Part shown: in pieces, positions 51,911-61,529 of the stretch | Numbering within the stretch: position 1 is the first letter of the stretch | Layout of the letters: each line of letters starts with the position of its first letter | The notes under the pieces: generated by a model | What the model saw: only the letters and a program-made list of their open reading frames with translations | What the model was told of the DNA's origin: nothing | Databases searched by the model: none | NCBI GenBank assembly: GCA_003946805.1 | Contig: RPSH01000001.1 | Span: 1 to 64,000 of the forward strand | Reading direction: 5' to 3' | From: Bacillus sp. 2B10 | GTDB taxonomy: Bacteria; Pseudomonadota; Alphaproteobacteria; Sphingomonadales; Sphingomonadaceae | Length of the DNA stretch: 64,000 nucleotides | Translations under genes and position numbers: made by a program

Positions 51911-52198
51911 TCACTCCACCAGCGCGTCGATCGCCTGCGCCATGTCGATATCGCGATCCGACAGCCCGCCCGCGTCGTGCGTCGTCAGCAGCACGTCGAC
52001 CCGGTTGTAGACGTTCGACCATTCGGGGTGATGATCGGCCTTCTCCGCCAGCATCGCCACCTGCGTCATGAACGCGAACGCCTGACTGAAATTGTCGAAG
52101 GTGAAGCTGCGGACGATCGCGTCGCGCGCGGCGTCATGGTCCCAGTCGGGCAGCCCGTCGAGCGCATCGGCGCGTTCGGCTTGGCTCAGCGGTTCCAT
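51911..52198 (-). CDS. phhB: 4a-hydroxytetrahydrobiopterin dehydratase
   Basis: A 95-residue PCD/DCoH-type enzyme that recycles pterin cofactor. The conserved FNFxxAFxFMxxVAxxAEKxxHHPEW motif is visible as [20 protein letters not shown] then [18 protein letters not shown], with the two active-site His. The ATG at 52198 lies 4 bases after GGAGGGG. An earlier ATG at 52249 is not supported. It is divergent from the metallopeptidase-like gene. Confidence 0.85.
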   Translation of the reverse strand: MEPLSQAERADALDGLPDWDHDAARDAIVRSFTFDNFSQAFAFMTQVAMLAEKADHHPEWSNVYNRVDVLLTTHDAGGLSDRDIDMAQAIDALVE

Positions 52199-52247
52199 CC
52201 ATCCCCTCCCTTGTATCTGCGTGGTCCCAGCGCCTATTGCGGGAACC

Positions 52248-52643
52248 ATGTCCGATCAAGCGCGAAGAGCCCCCGGCGCCGCCGAGATGGAAGCGTTGGC
52301 GCGTGCCGCGCTGGCGCGTATTCCCGAACCGTTCGCCGGCCACCTGTCCGACATCGTGCTGCTGGTCGAGGAATTCGCCGATGACGAGACGCTGGCGGCG
52401 ATGGAGATGGAACCGTACGAACTGACCGGCCTGTACCATGGCAGTCCGGTCGGCGATAAATCGGCGTTCGACGGCATGCGCCTGCCCGATCGCATCCACC
52501 TGTATCGCCAACCGCTGCTGGCCGAATGGTGCGAGACCGGCGTCGACCTGCGCGATCTGATCCGGCACGTCGTGGTGCACGAGGTCGGCCATCATTTCGG
52601 CCTGTCCGACGACGACATGCACGCGCTGGAAGACGCCGATTGA
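52248..52643 (+). CDS. zincin-like metallopeptidase family protein
   Basis: A 131-residue protein with [18 protein letters not shown] near the C-terminus: the zincin motif HEVGHH and a downstream Asp/His that completes the site. It matches the small DUF1025/zincin-like family (acidic metallopeptidase family of Actinobacteria and Alphaproteobacteria). It lacks a signal peptide. The stop overlaps the TTG start of ccmA. The substrate is unknown. Confidence 0.8.
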   Translation: MSDQARRAPGAAEMEALARAALARIPEPFAGHLSDIVLLVEEFADDETLAAMEMEPYELTGLYHGSPVGDKSAFDGMRLPDRIHLYRQPLLAEWCETGVDLRDLIRHVVVHEVGHHFGLSDDDMHALEDAD

Positions 52644-53203
52644 CGCTGGCCTTCAGCGACGTGACGGCGCAGCGCGGGGGGCGGGTGCTGTTCGCCGGCC
52701 TGTCGTTCGCGCTCGGGCCAGGCGGGGCGTTGCGGGTGCAGGGCCCGAACGGCGTCGGCAAGTCGACGCTGGTCCGCATCGCTGCCGGGCTGTTGCCTCC
52801 CGCGGCCGGCAAGGTCGCGCGCGACGGGACGGTCGCGCTGCTGGCGGAGGCGACCGCACTCGATGCGCAACTGCCGCTCGGCCGCGCGCTGGCGTTCTGG
52901 GCGGCACTCGACGGCACGCGCGACCGGTTGCCGCAGGCGATGGCGGCGATGGGGATCGACCCGCTCGCCGACGTGCCGGTGCGGATGCTGTCGACCGGGC
53001 AGAAGCGCCGCGCGGCGATCGCACGGGTCATCGCCTCGGGTGCGCCGCTCTGGCTGCTCGACGAACCGGCCAACGGCCTCGACACCGCCGCGCTGGACCG
53101 GCTGGAAGCGGCGATCGCGGTGCATCGCGCCGGCGGCGGGGCGGTGCTGGTCGCCAGCCATGTGCCCGTCGTGCTGCCCGATGCGCAGGTGCTGGCGCTG
53201 TGA
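52640..53203 (+). CDS. ccmA: heme exporter ATP-binding protein CcmA
   Basis: A 187-residue ABC ATPase for cytochrome c maturation. Walker A is GPNGVGKST, the signature is LSTGQKRRAAIAR, and Walker B is LWLLDEPANGLD. The start is TTG at 52640, overlapping the previous stop (TTGA), since no ATG exists in frame before the conserved N-terminus ([15 protein letters not shown]). It pairs with CcmB, whose GTG overlaps its stop. Confidence 0.85.
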   Translation: MTLAFSDVTAQRGGRVLFAGLSFALGPGGALRVQGPNGVGKSTLVRIAAGLLPPAAGKVARDGTVALLAEATALDAQLPLGRALAFWAALDGTRDRLPQAMAAMGIDPLADVPVRMLSTGQKRRAAIARVIASGAPLWLLDEPANGLDTAALDRLEAAIAVHRAGGGAVLVASHVPVVLPDAQVLAL

Positions 53204-53835
53204 TCGCGCTGGTGCTGCGCGAACTGCGCATCGCGTGGAGCGGCGGCGGGCTGCTGCTGCCGGTCGCGTTCTTCCTGCTGGTCGCGACGCTGTTCCCCTT
53301 TGCGATCGGGCCGGATGCGGCGCTGCTGGCGCGGATCGGCGGCGGGGTGGCGTGGGCGGCGGCGCTGCTGGCGGCGCTGTTGCCGGTCGAGCGGCTGGTC
53401 GCGCCCGACATGGACGGCGGCGTGGTCGATCAGCTGGTGGTGCGCGGGTGGAGCGAGACGAGCATCGCCGCGGCCAAGACGATCGGCCATTGGCTGGGCT
53501 TCGCACCGGCGGTGATGCTGGCGGCGGCACTGTCGGCGGCGCTGCTCGGGATCGACGGCACGACGCTGCTGGCGCTGGAGGCCGGGCTGCTGCTCGGCAC
53601 GCCGGGGCTGGCGGCGCTGGGCGTGGCGACGGCGGCGTTGGTCGCGGGCCTGCGCGGCGGTGGCGCGGTCGCCGGGCTGGTGATGCTGCCGCTGGCGCTG
53701 CCGCTGGTGATCTTCGGCGCGGGCGGGATCGCGGGCGGGGCAGGGGCGCTCAAGCTGCTCGCCGCGACCAGCCTGCTGCTGTGCGTCGGCGGACCGATTG
53801 TCGCGGGCGCGGCGCTGCGGATCGGACGAACCTAA
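53200..53835 (+). CDS. ccmB: heme exporter membrane protein CcmB
   Basis: A 211-residue CcmB permease with six hydrophobic segments, for example LLLPVAFFLLVATLFPFAI and LPLVIFGAGGIAGGAGAL. The start is GTG at 53200 inside the ccmA stop (GTGA). CcmAB uses ATP for release of holo-CcmE. The usual ccmC and ccmD do not follow; the next gene is on the other strand, so they must lie elsewhere. Confidence 0.85.
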   Translation: MIALVLRELRIAWSGGGLLLPVAFFLLVATLFPFAIGPDAALLARIGGGVAWAAALLAALLPVERLVAPDMDGGVVDQLVVRGWSETSIAAAKTIGHWLGFAPAVMLAAALSAALLGIDGTTLLALEAGLLLGTPGLAALGVATAALVAGLRGGGAVAGLVMLPLALPLVIFGAGGIAGGAGALKLLAATSLLLCVGGPIVAGAALRIGRT

Positions 53836-53860
53836 ATACTCCCCGCGCCGGGGAGGATCG

Positions 53861-54730
53861 TCAGTCGTTACGCCACCGCGCGAAAATGGCCGTCGGCAGG
53901 GCCAGCCCACGTGTTTCCTCGCGCACGCCCAGCTCGCCGCACTCCACCGTCCCGCCCAGATCGCCCAGCGACTGGCGCAGCAATTCCCCGATCGCCAGCG
54001 CCGACATGCGCACCGCATACACCGTCAGGAACAGGAACCGCGACTCGGCGTCGAGCAGCTGCCGGCAATCGGCGATCATCGCGGGCAGATGCTCTTCCAG
54101 CTTCCACACCTCGCCATTGGGCCCGCGCCCCCATTTCGGCGGATCGAGGATGATCCCGTCATAGCGCCGCCCGCGCCGCACCTCGCGCGCGACGAACTTG
54201 GCGGCATCCTCGACCAGCCAGCGGACCGGCTTGTCGGTCATCTCCGACAGGGCAGCATTGGCGCGCGCCTGTTCGACCGACTTCTTCGACGCATCGACAT
54301 GCACGACGCGCGCCCCCGCTGCCGCCAGTGCCAGCGACCCTACGCCGGTATAGCCGAACAGGTTCAGGCACTCGGGATCGCCCGCCCCGTCCAGCCGCCC
54401 GCGCATCCAGTCCCATACCGGCGCCATGTCGGGGAAGAAGCCCAGATGCCGGAACGGGGTGTTGTTCGCCGAAAACCGCACCTCGCGCCACGTCAGCGGC
54501 CAGTCGCGCGGGGGTTGCTTGAAGAACTGCCAGCGCCCGCCGCCCTCCTCGTCCGAACCGGGTACGAACTCGCCATGCGCGTCCCAGTCGGGCAGGGCGG
54601 GCGCCCACATCGCCTGCGGTTCCGGGCGGATGAAGCGGTACGGGCCGTAGCGTTCGAGCTTGCGACCATGGCCGCAATCGATCAGCCCGTAATCGGCCCA
54701 CGGCTCGCCGATGAGTGCGATCGGGTCCAT
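53861..54730 (-). CDS. class I SAM-dependent methyltransferase (RlmI-like)
   Basis: A 289-residue methyltransferase like those annotated as rRNA (cytosine-C5) or RlmI/PUA-free enzymes. Motif I is LNLFGYTGVGSLALAAAGARVVHVDASKKSVEQAR and motif IV is DGIILDPPKWGRGPNGEVW. These belong to the RlmI/RlmK group. The ATG shares a base with the thrC stop (TGATG), so it ends the oxidase-thrC operon. The RNA target is not known. Confidence 0.8.
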   Translation of the reverse strand: MDPIALIGEPWADYGLIDCGHGRKLERYGPYRFIRPEPQAMWAPALPDWDAHGEFVPGSDEEGGGRWQFFKQPPRDWPLTWREVRFSANNTPFRHLGFFPDMAPVWDWMRGRLDGAGDPECLNLFGYTGVGSLALAAAGARVVHVDASKKSVEQARANAALSEMTDKPVRWLVEDAAKFVAREVRRGRRYDGIILDPPKWGRGPNGEVWKLEEHLPAMIADCRQLLDAESRFLFLTVYAVRMSALAIGELLRQSLGDLGGTVECGELGVREETRGLALPTAIFARWRND

Positions 54731-56124
54731 CAGCTGCGCGGCGTCGCCCGTTCGGCGATCCAGGCGGTCACCGCGTCGAACGTCGCGGGCAGCGTGACAT
54801 AGCGCTCCTCGCGCTCGAACAGGTCGCCGACCCTTGGCGGCAGCGTCGCACGGGTGCCGATCGCGCGTTCGACCGCATCGGGGAATTTCGCCGGATGCGC
54901 GGTCGCCAGCGTCACCATCGGTGCGTCGATCCCGCTGTCCAGCGCGGCGGCCAGCGCGATCGCGGTATGCGGGTCGATCGTCTGCGCGGCGTTGTCGCAC
55001 GCCCAGCGCATCGCCTGCGCCATGCGGTCGCCATCGACCCGTGCGCTCTGGAACAGCGACGCCGCGCCCTGGCTCTGGGCATTGGTCAACCGCATCGCCC
55101 GCGTGCCCTCGAACCCGCGCATCTGTTCGCCCAGCGCCACGCCGTCGCGCCCGCCCAGATCGTAGAGCAGCCGTTCGAAGTTCGAACTGACCTGGATATC
55201 CATCGACGGCGTCGCGGTCGGCGTTACCCTCGCGCTCGAATAGTCGCCGTTGGTCAGCGCGCGGTGCAGGATGTCGTTGACGTTGGTCGCGACGATCAGC
55301 TTCGCGATCGGCAGCCCCATCCGCGCCGCGACATAGCCGGCGAACACGTCGCCGAAATTGCCGGTCGGGACGGAGAAGGCGATCGCCTTGTCCGGGCCGC
55401 CCAGCCGCACCGCGGCATAAAAATAATAGACCACCTGCGCCATCAGCCGCGCCCAGTTGATCGAGTTCACCGCCGACAGGCGGAAGCGACCCGAAAAACC
55501 GGGGTCGTTGAACATCGCCTTCACCAGCGCCTGCGCCGTGTCGAAATCGCCCTCGATCGCGATGTTGTGGACGTTGGGCGACAGCACCGTCGTCATCTGC
55601 CGCCGCTGCACGTCGGAGACGCGGCCGGCGGGGTGCAGCATGAAGATATCGATATTGTCGCGCCCCGCCACCGCGTCGATCGCCGCCGATCCGGTGTCGC
55701 CGCTGGTCGCGCCGACGATCGTCAGCCGCTCGGTCGTGCCGGTCAGGAACTTCTCGAACAACAGCCCCAGCAGTTGCAGCGCGACGTCCTTGAACGCCAG
55801 CGTCGGCCCGTGGAACAGCTCGAGCAGCCACTGGTCATGGTCGATCTGCACCAGCGGCGTCACCGCGGCATGGCTGAACCGGCCATAGGCGGTCTCGCAC
55901 AGCGCGCGCAGCTCGGCTTCGCTGAGCGACGTGCCGACGAACGGCAGCATCACCCGCACCGCCGTCTCGGCATAGCTCAGGCCCGCCAGCCCCGCGATCT
56001 CGTCGCGGGCCAGCGTCGGCCACGCATCGGGCAGGTACAGCCCGCCGTCGCGCGCCAATCCGGCCAGCGTCGCGCCGGCGAAGTCGAGGGTGGGCGCGTC
56101 GCCCCGGGTGCTGACATACCGCAT
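54730..56124 (-). CDS. thrC: threonine synthase
   Basis: A 464-residue PLP-dependent threonine synthase, long type. The PLP lysine is Lys112 in GPTLAFKD. Other motifs are VGATSGDTGSAAI and the phosphate loop SVPTGNFGD. N-terminal residues MRYVSTRGDAPTLDFAGATLAGLARDGGLYLP are typical of the family. The start at 56124 is 11 bases after the SURF1 stop. The gene is in the oxidase cluster, an arrangement common in sphingomonads, with no direct functional link. Confidence 0.93.
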   Translation of the reverse strand: MRYVSTRGDAPTLDFAGATLAGLARDGGLYLPDAWPTLARDEIAGLAGLSYAETAVRVMLPFVGTSLSEAELRALCETAYGRFSHAAVTPLVQIDHDQWLLELFHGPTLAFKDVALQLLGLLFEKFLTGTTERLTIVGATSGDTGSAAIDAVAGRDNIDIFMLHPAGRVSDVQRRQMTTVLSPNVHNIAIEGDFDTAQALVKAMFNDPGFSGRFRLSAVNSINWARLMAQVVYYFYAAVRLGGPDKAIAFSVPTGNFGDVFAGYVAARMGLPIAKLIVATNVNDILHRALTNGDYSSARVTPTATPSMDIQVSSNFERLLYDLGGRDGVALGEQMRGFEGTRAMRLTNAQSQGAASLFQSARVDGDRMAQAMRWACDNAAQTIDPHTAIALAAALDSGIDAPMVTLATAHPAKFPDAVERAIGTRATLPPRVGDLFEREERYVTLPATFDAVTAWIAERATPRS

Positions 56125-56135
56125 GGGGGTGGCGG

Positions 56136-56744
56136 TTAGCGGCTGCGGCGGCGAAGTGCCAGCAAGTATATGATGACCGCCGCCAAGGCGAAGGCGAACC
56201 ACTGGATCGCATAGGCCATGTGGTTGTCGGGCAGACTGGCGGGATCGGGCCGGCGGCTGGGGGCCAGGCCGGGGGCGGCGGTGTCCGACACGATCATCGG
56301 CGCGGGCGGCGGGGCATGGCCGCTCATCCGGTCGAGCAGCGTCGGCCCGCCCGGCGCGTGGCTGAGCGTGCCGGCCACCGCGCCACCGGCCCATGCCGGC
56401 CGCAGCTTCGGATCGCTCGCCACGCCCATATCGACCTGAAACCGCTGCCCGCGCGCCGACAGGCAGGTGGCGATGTGGCGATAGCCCGACACGCCCTTTG
56501 CCGTGCGCCCGGCGCCCATCGTCCAGTCGACCACCCGCGCACAGTCGGCGGTCACCCGCGCGAACAGCAACTCGTCGGTGATCCGCCGCGGCAGCGGCCG
56601 GGCGGGCTGGTCGAGATTGGCGGTGGCGCGGGCGATCAGCACCGCCTTTTCGGCGCGGCGCTGCAACTGCCACAGGCCGAGCGCGATCATCGCCGCGACG
56701 GCGAGCAGGACGACCAGCGTGGGGACGATCGGCAGGCGCTTCAT
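56136..56744 (-). CDS. SURF1 family cytochrome oxidase assembly protein
   Basis: A 202-residue SURF1-type protein with a membrane helix at each end (VPTLVVLLAVAAMIALGLWQLQRR and MAYAIQWFAFALAAVIIYLLAL). Conserved patterns include GLWQLQRRAEK near the start and PDNHMAYAIQWFAFA near the end. It helps put heme a into subunit I. The ATG overlaps the stop of the DUF983 gene by 4 bases. Confidence 0.85.
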   Translation of the reverse strand: MKRLPIVPTLVVLLAVAAMIALGLWQLQRRAEKAVLIARATANLDQPARPLPRRITDELLFARVTADCARVVDWTMGAGRTAKGVSGYRHIATCLSARGQRFQVDMGVASDPKLRPAWAGGAVAGTLSHAPGGPTLLDRMSGHAPPPAPMIVSDTAAPGLAPSRRPDPASLPDNHMAYAIQWFAFALAAVIIYLLALRRRSR

Positions 56745-57124
56745 GGTTGCGGGTCGATCCGGCCTTCGCGGGCACCGCGGGCATATTCGAGCGCGAGGAG
56801 CACGCCCTTCGCCACGCGCAGCGACCCCACCACGCCGCCGATGGTCAGCGGCACCCACAGCACGACATGCACCCAGAAGGGCGGCCCGACCGACAGGTCG
56901 AGCCAGATGGCGAGCACCGTGACGATCCCCCCGAGGATCAGCGTCAGGAACGCCGCCGGCCCGTCGCCGACGTTGAACGCGGCGAAATCGAGGTCGCAGG
57001 CGGTGCAGCGGTCGGCAAAGGCGACCACGCCCCCGAACAGCGTCTTCGCCCCGCAGCGCGGACACAGGCCGCGCACGCCGCAATCGAAGGGCGCGGGTCC
57101 GCCCGCGCCCATTTGCTCAGGCAT
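56741..57124 (-). CDS. DUF983 family membrane protein
   Basis: A 127-residue protein with an N-terminal zinc ribbon (CPRCG then CTACDLDF) and two membrane helices (AFLTLILGGIVTVLAIWLDL and WVHVVLWVPLTIGGVVGSLRV). This is the DUF983 pattern, always seen beside coxC/ctaE in alphaproteobacteria. A role in oxidase assembly is assumed. The start overlaps the ctaE stop by one base. Confidence 0.85.
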   Translation of the reverse strand: MPEQMGAGGPAPFDCGVRGLCPRCGAKTLFGGVVAFADRCTACDLDFAAFNVGDGPAAFLTLILGGIVTVLAIWLDLSVGPPFWVHVVLWVPLTIGGVVGSLRVAKGVLLALEYARGAREGRIDPQP

Positions 57125-58041
57125 CAGCCGCCATGGATCGGTGCGCCCCAGCCGCCCCATACATAGATGACGACGAACAGGAACAGCCACACGACGTCGA
57201 CGAAGTGCCAGTACCACGCGGCCGCTTCGAAGCCGAAATGCTGCTTCGGCGTGAAGTCGCCCTTGTACGCACGGATCAGGTTGACCGCGAGGAAGATGGT
57301 GCCGACCAGCACGTGGAAGCCGTGGAACCCGGTCGCCATGTAGAAGGCCGCGCCGTAGTTCAGCCCCTTGAACGGCATCGGCGCGTGGATGTATTCATAT
57401 GCCTGGATGCACGAGAACAGCGCGCCGAGCAGGACGGTAAGCCACAGCCCCTTCTTGACGCCGTCATTCTCGCCCACGCCGATCGCGCCCCACAGGCCCT
57501 TCAACGCGCCGCCGCGCTGGTTGTGGATCAGCGCATGGTGCGCCCATGTCACGGTGGTGCCCGACAGCAGCAGGATGAAGGTGTTGAGCAGCGGCAGTTC
57601 GAAGGCGTTGAGCACTTCCAGCCCCGCCGGCGGCCACTGTGCCGCGACCGCGGTATTGCCCGCCTCGATCAGCGAGACGCCGTCCTCATGGCTGTACTGC
57701 ACGGCGGCGGGGAACAGCGAGAAGTCGAACCACGACCAGAACCAGCCGACGAAGAACATCACTTCCGACGCGATGAACAGGATCATGCCGTAGCGCAGGT
57801 GCAACTGCACCACCGGCGTATGGTCGCCCGCCTTCGCCTCGCGGATGACGTCCGCCCACCAGAAGCCCATGCACGACAGCGTCGCGATCAGTCCCGCGCC
57901 GAACACGAGGCCGCCCAGCGCCGCCTCGTTCATCCACATGATGCCGCCCGCCGCCAGCGCGAACGCGGCCAGCGAACTGGCCAGCGGCCAGATGCTCGGG
58001 GGAAGGATGTGAAAATCGTGGTTCTTCGCGCCTGCCATCAT
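57124..58041 (-). CDS. ctaE: cytochrome c oxidase subunit III
   Basis: A 305-residue subunit III with seven membrane helices. Signature segments are ILFIASEVMFFVGWFWSWF with the conserved Glu, THDLFFM-equivalent TWAHHALIHN, and FHGFHVLVGTIFL. The C-terminus is WYWHFVDVVWLFLFVVIYVWG. It is a core part of the aa3-type oxidase of aerobic respiration. It lies 49 bases after ctaG in the same operon. Confidence 0.95.
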   Translation of the reverse strand: MMAGAKNHDFHILPPSIWPLASSLAAFALAAGGIMWMNEAALGGLVFGAGLIATLSCMGFWWADVIREAKAGDHTPVVQLHLRYGMILFIASEVMFFVGWFWSWFDFSLFPAAVQYSHEDGVSLIEAGNTAVAAQWPPAGLEVLNAFELPLLNTFILLLSGTTVTWAHHALIHNQRGGALKGLWGAIGVGENDGVKKGLWLTVLLGALFSCIQAYEYIHAPMPFKGLNYGAAFYMATGFHGFHVLVGTIFLAVNLIRAYKGDFTPKQHFGFEAAAWYWHFVDVVWLFLFVVIYVWGGWGAPIHGG

Positions 58042-58090
58042 CCGTCCCTAACGCTGTCGCGCCTGTGCCGGCGCGTGAATGATCGCGACC

Positions 58091-58624
58091 CTAGCTTGTC
58101 GTCGCGCCCGAATCCACCGGGTAAAATGTGTAGGACAACGTGATCGCGCGAATGTCCTTCGCGTCAGGATCGTCGTGGATCCTGGGGTCGACGAAGAAGA
58201 TGACCGGCATCCGCACCTTCTCGCCCGGTTGCAGCGTCTGCTGCGTGAAGCAGAAGCACTGGATCTTGGTGAAATACTTGCCCGCCTGGGATGGCGTCAC
58301 GTTGAACGTGGCGGTGCCGGTGACCGGGCGGCCGGACACGTTCTTCGCGGTGAAGAACGCCATGTCGCGCGCGCCGATATCGACGGTTTCCGAAGCGCGT
58401 TCGGGCTTGAACTCCCATCCCAGCGCCGGATTGGTGTTGGCATCGAAGCGCACCACGACCTTGTCGCCGATCCCGCCCGGCGCCTGGTCCCCGCGCTGCG
58501 TGGTGCCGTTGAACCCGGTCACCTGACAGAACATGCGGTACAGCGGCACGCTGGCGAACCCGACCCCGGTCATGCCGACCACCGCGGCGGCGGACAGCAA
58601 TGCGGTGCGCAGGTTACGGGTCAC
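58091..58624 (-). CDS. ctaG: cytochrome c oxidase assembly protein CtaG/Cox11
   Basis: A 177-residue Cox11/CtaG protein with one N-terminal anchor helix (TALLSAAAVVGMTGVGFASV) and a periplasmic copper domain. The copper motif is IQCFCFTQQTL, and VPLYRMFCQVTGF is the usual N-terminal signature. It delivers copper to the CuB site. The start is GTG at 58624, overlapping the stop of the 44-aa gene. Confidence 0.95.
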   Translation of the reverse strand: MTRNLRTALLSAAAVVGMTGVGFASVPLYRMFCQVTGFNGTTQRGDQAPGGIGDKVVVRFDANTNPALGWEFKPERASETVDIGARDMAFFTAKNVSGRPVTGTATFNVTPSQAGKYFTKIQCFCFTQQTLQPGEKVRMPVIFFVDPRIHDDPDAKDIRAITLSYTFYPVDSGATTS

Positions 58625-58755
58625 GCGCCCATCCCTGCGCGGATCTTGACGATGGTGATCGCGAACATCAGCACCACGAAGGCGCCGAGCAGCCACGCCA
58701 TCACCTTCGCGCGCTCGCGCTGCCGCGCGCGGATGCGGTCGTCATGCTCGCTCAT
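58621..58755 (-). CDS. 44-aa membrane protein of the cox operon
   Basis: A 44-residue single-span membrane protein ([41 protein letters not shown]). It lies between ctaB and ctaG with 4-base overlaps at both ends. Similar tiny proteins occupy this place in many alphaproteobacterial cox operons and may aid oxidase assembly. Composition and coupling support it as real. Confidence 0.8.
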   Translation of the reverse strand: MSEHDDRIRARQRERAKVMAWLLGAFVVLMFAITIVKIRAGMGA

Positions 58756-59651
58756 GCCATTATCCACCGGTCGGCGACCAGCGCGCCGAACATCGCAAAG
58801 AGATACAGGATCGAAAAGGCGAACAGCCGCTTTTCGGGCTTCATCTTGTCGTCCTGCGCCGTCGTCCGCGTCGCCACCTGCACCGCCAGCACCCCGAACG
58901 TCGCGGTCAGCAGGCAGGCGACAATGCCATAGACCGGCCCGGTCAGCCCCAGCGGCCACGGCGCCACCGCGACCGCCGCCATCGGGATCGTGTACAGCCC
59001 GATCTGCGTCCGCGTCACCCGCTCGCCCGCCACCACCGGCAGCATCGGCACACCGGCATTGGCGTAATCGGTCTTCACGAACAGCGCGAGCGCCCAGAAA
59101 TGCGGCGGCGTCCACAGGAAGACGAGGCAGAACAGCAGGAACGGCAGCAGCGCGACGTCGCCGGTCGCCGCCGCCCAGCCGATCAGCGGCGGGAACGCGC
59201 CCGCCGCACCGCCGATGACGATGTTCTGCGGCGTGCGCCGCTTCAGCCACACGGTATAGACCAGCACGTAGAACAGGATCGAGAGGCAAAGGATCGCGGC
59301 GGCGGCGATATTCACCGCCAGCCCCATCAGCACGACCGAGAAGATCGCGAGGCCGACGCCGAAATGCAGCGCCGATTCGCGGTCCATCCGCCCGGCGGGC
59401 AGCGGGCGGCCCTGCGTCCGCTTCATCTTGGCGTCGAGGTCCGCCTCATACCACTGGTTCAGCGCGCCCGCGGCACCTGCGCCCAACGCGATGCACAGCA
59501 CGGCGGTGAAGCCCAGCACCGGATGGATCGGCACGGGTGCTGCCAGCATGCCACACAGCCCGGTGAAGACGACGAGCGTCATCACCCGGGGCTTGGTCAG
59601 CGCCAGGAAGTCGCGCCAGTCGGCGGGCAGGGTAATCGTCTGCGCGGTCAT
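58752..59651 (-). CDS. ctaB: protoheme IX farnesyltransferase (heme O synthase)
   Basis: A 299-residue UbiA-type prenyltransferase making heme O. The conserved motif [21 protein letters not shown] (Asp-rich) is present, as is the second site [18 protein letters not shown], and there are eight or nine membrane helices. The ATG at 59651 ([22 protein letters not shown]) is preferred to an upstream ATG at 59705 inside a repeat. Confidence 0.95.
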   Translation of the reverse strand: MTAQTITLPADWRDFLALTKPRVMTLVVFTGLCGMLAAPVPIHPVLGFTAVLCIALGAGAAGALNQWYEADLDAKMKRTQGRPLPAGRMDRESALHFGVGLAIFSVVLMGLAVNIAAAAILCLSILFYVLVYTVWLKRRTPQNIVIGGAAGAFPPLIGWAAATGDVALLPFLLFCLVFLWTPPHFWALALFVKTDYANAGVPMLPVVAGERVTRTQIGLYTIPMAAVAVAPWPLGLTGPVYGIVACLLTATFGVLAVQVATRTTAQDDKMKPEKRLFAFSILYLFAMFGALVADRWIMA

Positions 59652-59700
59652 CGCCGCGCTATATCGGACTGTTGCGGCTGGGGAAAGCATTGCGCGCGTC

Positions 59701-59797
59701 GTCATTCCTGCGAAGGCGGGAATCCATAGACGCAGCGTCGGTGGTGCGCGCCAACGGCGGTCGGCGGCTATGGACCCCCGCCTGCGCCGGCATGACG
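59701..59797. repeat. REP doublet upstream of ctaB
   Basis: GTCATTCCTGCGAAGGCGGG followed by AATCCATAGAC and, at the other end, CTATGGACCCCCGCCTGCGCCGGCATGAC form an inverted pair about 97 bases long. It is another member of the REP family seen at 40061, 44869, 50923 and 63474. Confidence 0.6.
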
Positions 59798-59820
59798 AAC
59801 GGGGGGAAGCGCGCAGGCCC

Positions 59821-59994
59821 TTACCGGAACCGCCCCGATAGCGACACGCCCACGATCCGCGGATCGTTGAACACCGCCGCCATATAGTTCTCGATCACGC
59901 CCTTCAGGTTCTTTTCGTTGGTGATGTTGCGCGCGAACACCGACAGCTCCCACGCGACCGACGGCGGGGCCGTCGGTCGCGAGCTGTTCGGCGC
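59821..59994 (-). pseudogene. TonB-dependent receptor C-terminal remnant
   Basis: The minus strand reads ...[20 protein letters not shown], then [23 protein letters not shown] and stop at 59821. This is the last two strands of a TonB-dependent receptor, including the usual C-terminal aromatic-ending barrel strand. Only about 45 residues fit; upstream the frame turns into repeat-like sequence, and no plug or barrel is present. It is a fossil of a deleted receptor gene. Confidence 0.75.
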
Positions 59995-60137
59995 TCCCCA
60001 TCCCCCTGCCGTACCCCCGCCTGCGCGGCGGTAAGAGAAACGACCTTTCGCAGCGGCATCCCGCCGGGGGAGGGCGAGTCGTCGATACGCCTTCCGGCCG
60101 AACGTCGATCAAGGGCAGGGCACCGTCCGCCCCTTCT

Positions 60138-61529
60138 TCAAACGAAACCCTGCGACCAGCTCGACCGGTCGTAATTGCCGATATTGGGCAGCACCGTCGT
60201 CAGGTCGCCGTCGCCCACGCCGAACCAGCGCGCCAGCGTCGACGCATATTGGTCGACCGCCATGGTCGGGATCAGCCGCCCCTGGCCGACATCGTCGGCG
60301 GTATTGTGGCCGATCGCCGGCGCGCTGCCATGGAAGCGCCTGCCCTTCACCGCGCCGCCCATGACGAAGTGCATCGATCCCCAGCCATGGTCGACGCCGT
60401 TGCCGTTCGACGCCAGCGTCCGCCCGAAATCGGACCCGGTAAAGGTCGTGACCCTGTCGGCGATGCCCAGCGCCTGCGTGGTGTCGTGGAACGCGCGCAG
60501 CGCCGCCGCGAGCCGCGCCAGCAGCACCGGCTGGCTGGCGGCGAGGTTGTCGTGCAGGTCGAACCCGCCCATCGATACGAAGAATACCTGCCGCTTCGCG
60601 CCGATATCGCCCGACACCGCGATCATCCGCGCGACCATGCGCAGCTGGTCGGACAGCGGGTTGCCGGCCGGGAACAGCGTCATCGACGATTCGGGCACCC
60701 CGGCCAGCGCATTGGCCAGCTGCGCCTGCGTATCCATCGCCCGCTTGTTCACCCGCGCATATTCCGAAGCGAACATATGCGGATTGGCTTCGGTCATCAG
60801 CCGGCCGAGCGTCGCCGCGGCGGTCGCCGAACCATAGAGCGACGTCCCGCCGCGCAACAGCGCCACCGGGCCGCCGGTCCCGACATTGTACTGGATCGCC
60901 TGCCGCCCGGTCAGGAAGACGGCATTGCCCGACGCGTTGATGCAGGTCAGCGTCGCGGCGCCGTTGCCCGACTGGTACAGATCGCCGATCCGCCCGCCCC
61001 AGCCGGACAGCGCGCCTTCCGGGCTCGACGCCTGGAAAAAGCTCTGCTGGTCGTTGTGGCTGAACAGCTTGGGCGGCACGCGGACCGACCGGTTCAGGAA
61101 CTGCGCGCGCGTCGTCGGCTCGATCAGCGTGCCGACGTTCAGCGCCACCGCCAGCCGCCCCGCGTCGAACAGCGGGTTGAGCGGCGCCATCGCCGGGGCA
61201 AGCGCATAGGCGCGCCCGCCGGGGTCGGCGGCGGGCACCAGCGCCGTCGCCTGCAACGCGTCGCGGTTCAGCGCCAGGCTGCCGCGCGCCGCGGCGTAAA
61301 GCGCGTGCGACGCCGGATCGTACGGGACCAGCGTGTTGTAATGGTCGTTGCCGCCGTTCAGGAAGACGCAGACCAGCGCCTTGTAATCGCTGGCGGTCGC
61401 CGCCGCCGCTTCGCCGATCGCGCCCAGCGTGGTGACCAGCGGCGCGGCGACGCCGGCCATGCCCAACGCTGCCGAACGCTGGAGAAAGGCCCGGCGCGAC
61501 ACGTCGTTCAGGATGGTCGGAGCGTTCAT
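60138..61529 (-). CDS. DUF1501 protein, Tat-exported
   Basis: A 463-residue DUF1501 protein of the alkaline-phosphatase-like superfamily. The N-terminus has a twin-arginine motif (SRRAFLQ) and hydrophobic segment. Conserved segments are VCVFLNGGNDHYNTLVPYD and GGFDLHDNL. The ATG at 61529 overlaps the DUF1800 stop by 4 bases. The two families nearly always occur as a pair. Their function is not known; an envelope role is assumed. Confidence 0.85.
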   Translation of the reverse strand: MNAPTILNDVSRRAFLQRSAALGMAGVAAPLVTTLGAIGEAAAATASDYKALVCVFLNGGNDHYNTLVPYDPASHALYAAARGSLALNRDALQATALVPAADPGGRAYALAPAMAPLNPLFDAGRLAVALNVGTLIEPTTRAQFLNRSVRVPPKLFSHNDQQSFFQASSPEGALSGWGGRIGDLYQSGNGAATLTCINASGNAVFLTGRQAIQYNVGTGGPVALLRGGTSLYGSATAAATLGRLMTEANPHMFASEYARVNKRAMDTQAQLANALAGVPESSMTLFPAGNPLSDQLRMVARMIAVSGDIGAKRQVFFVSMGGFDLHDNLAASQPVLLARLAAALRAFHDTTQALGIADRVTTFTGSDFGRTLASNGNGVDHGWGSMHFVMGGAVKGRRFHGSAPAIGHNTADDVGQGRLIPTMAVDQYASTLARWFGVGDGDLTTVLPNIGNYDRSSWSQGFV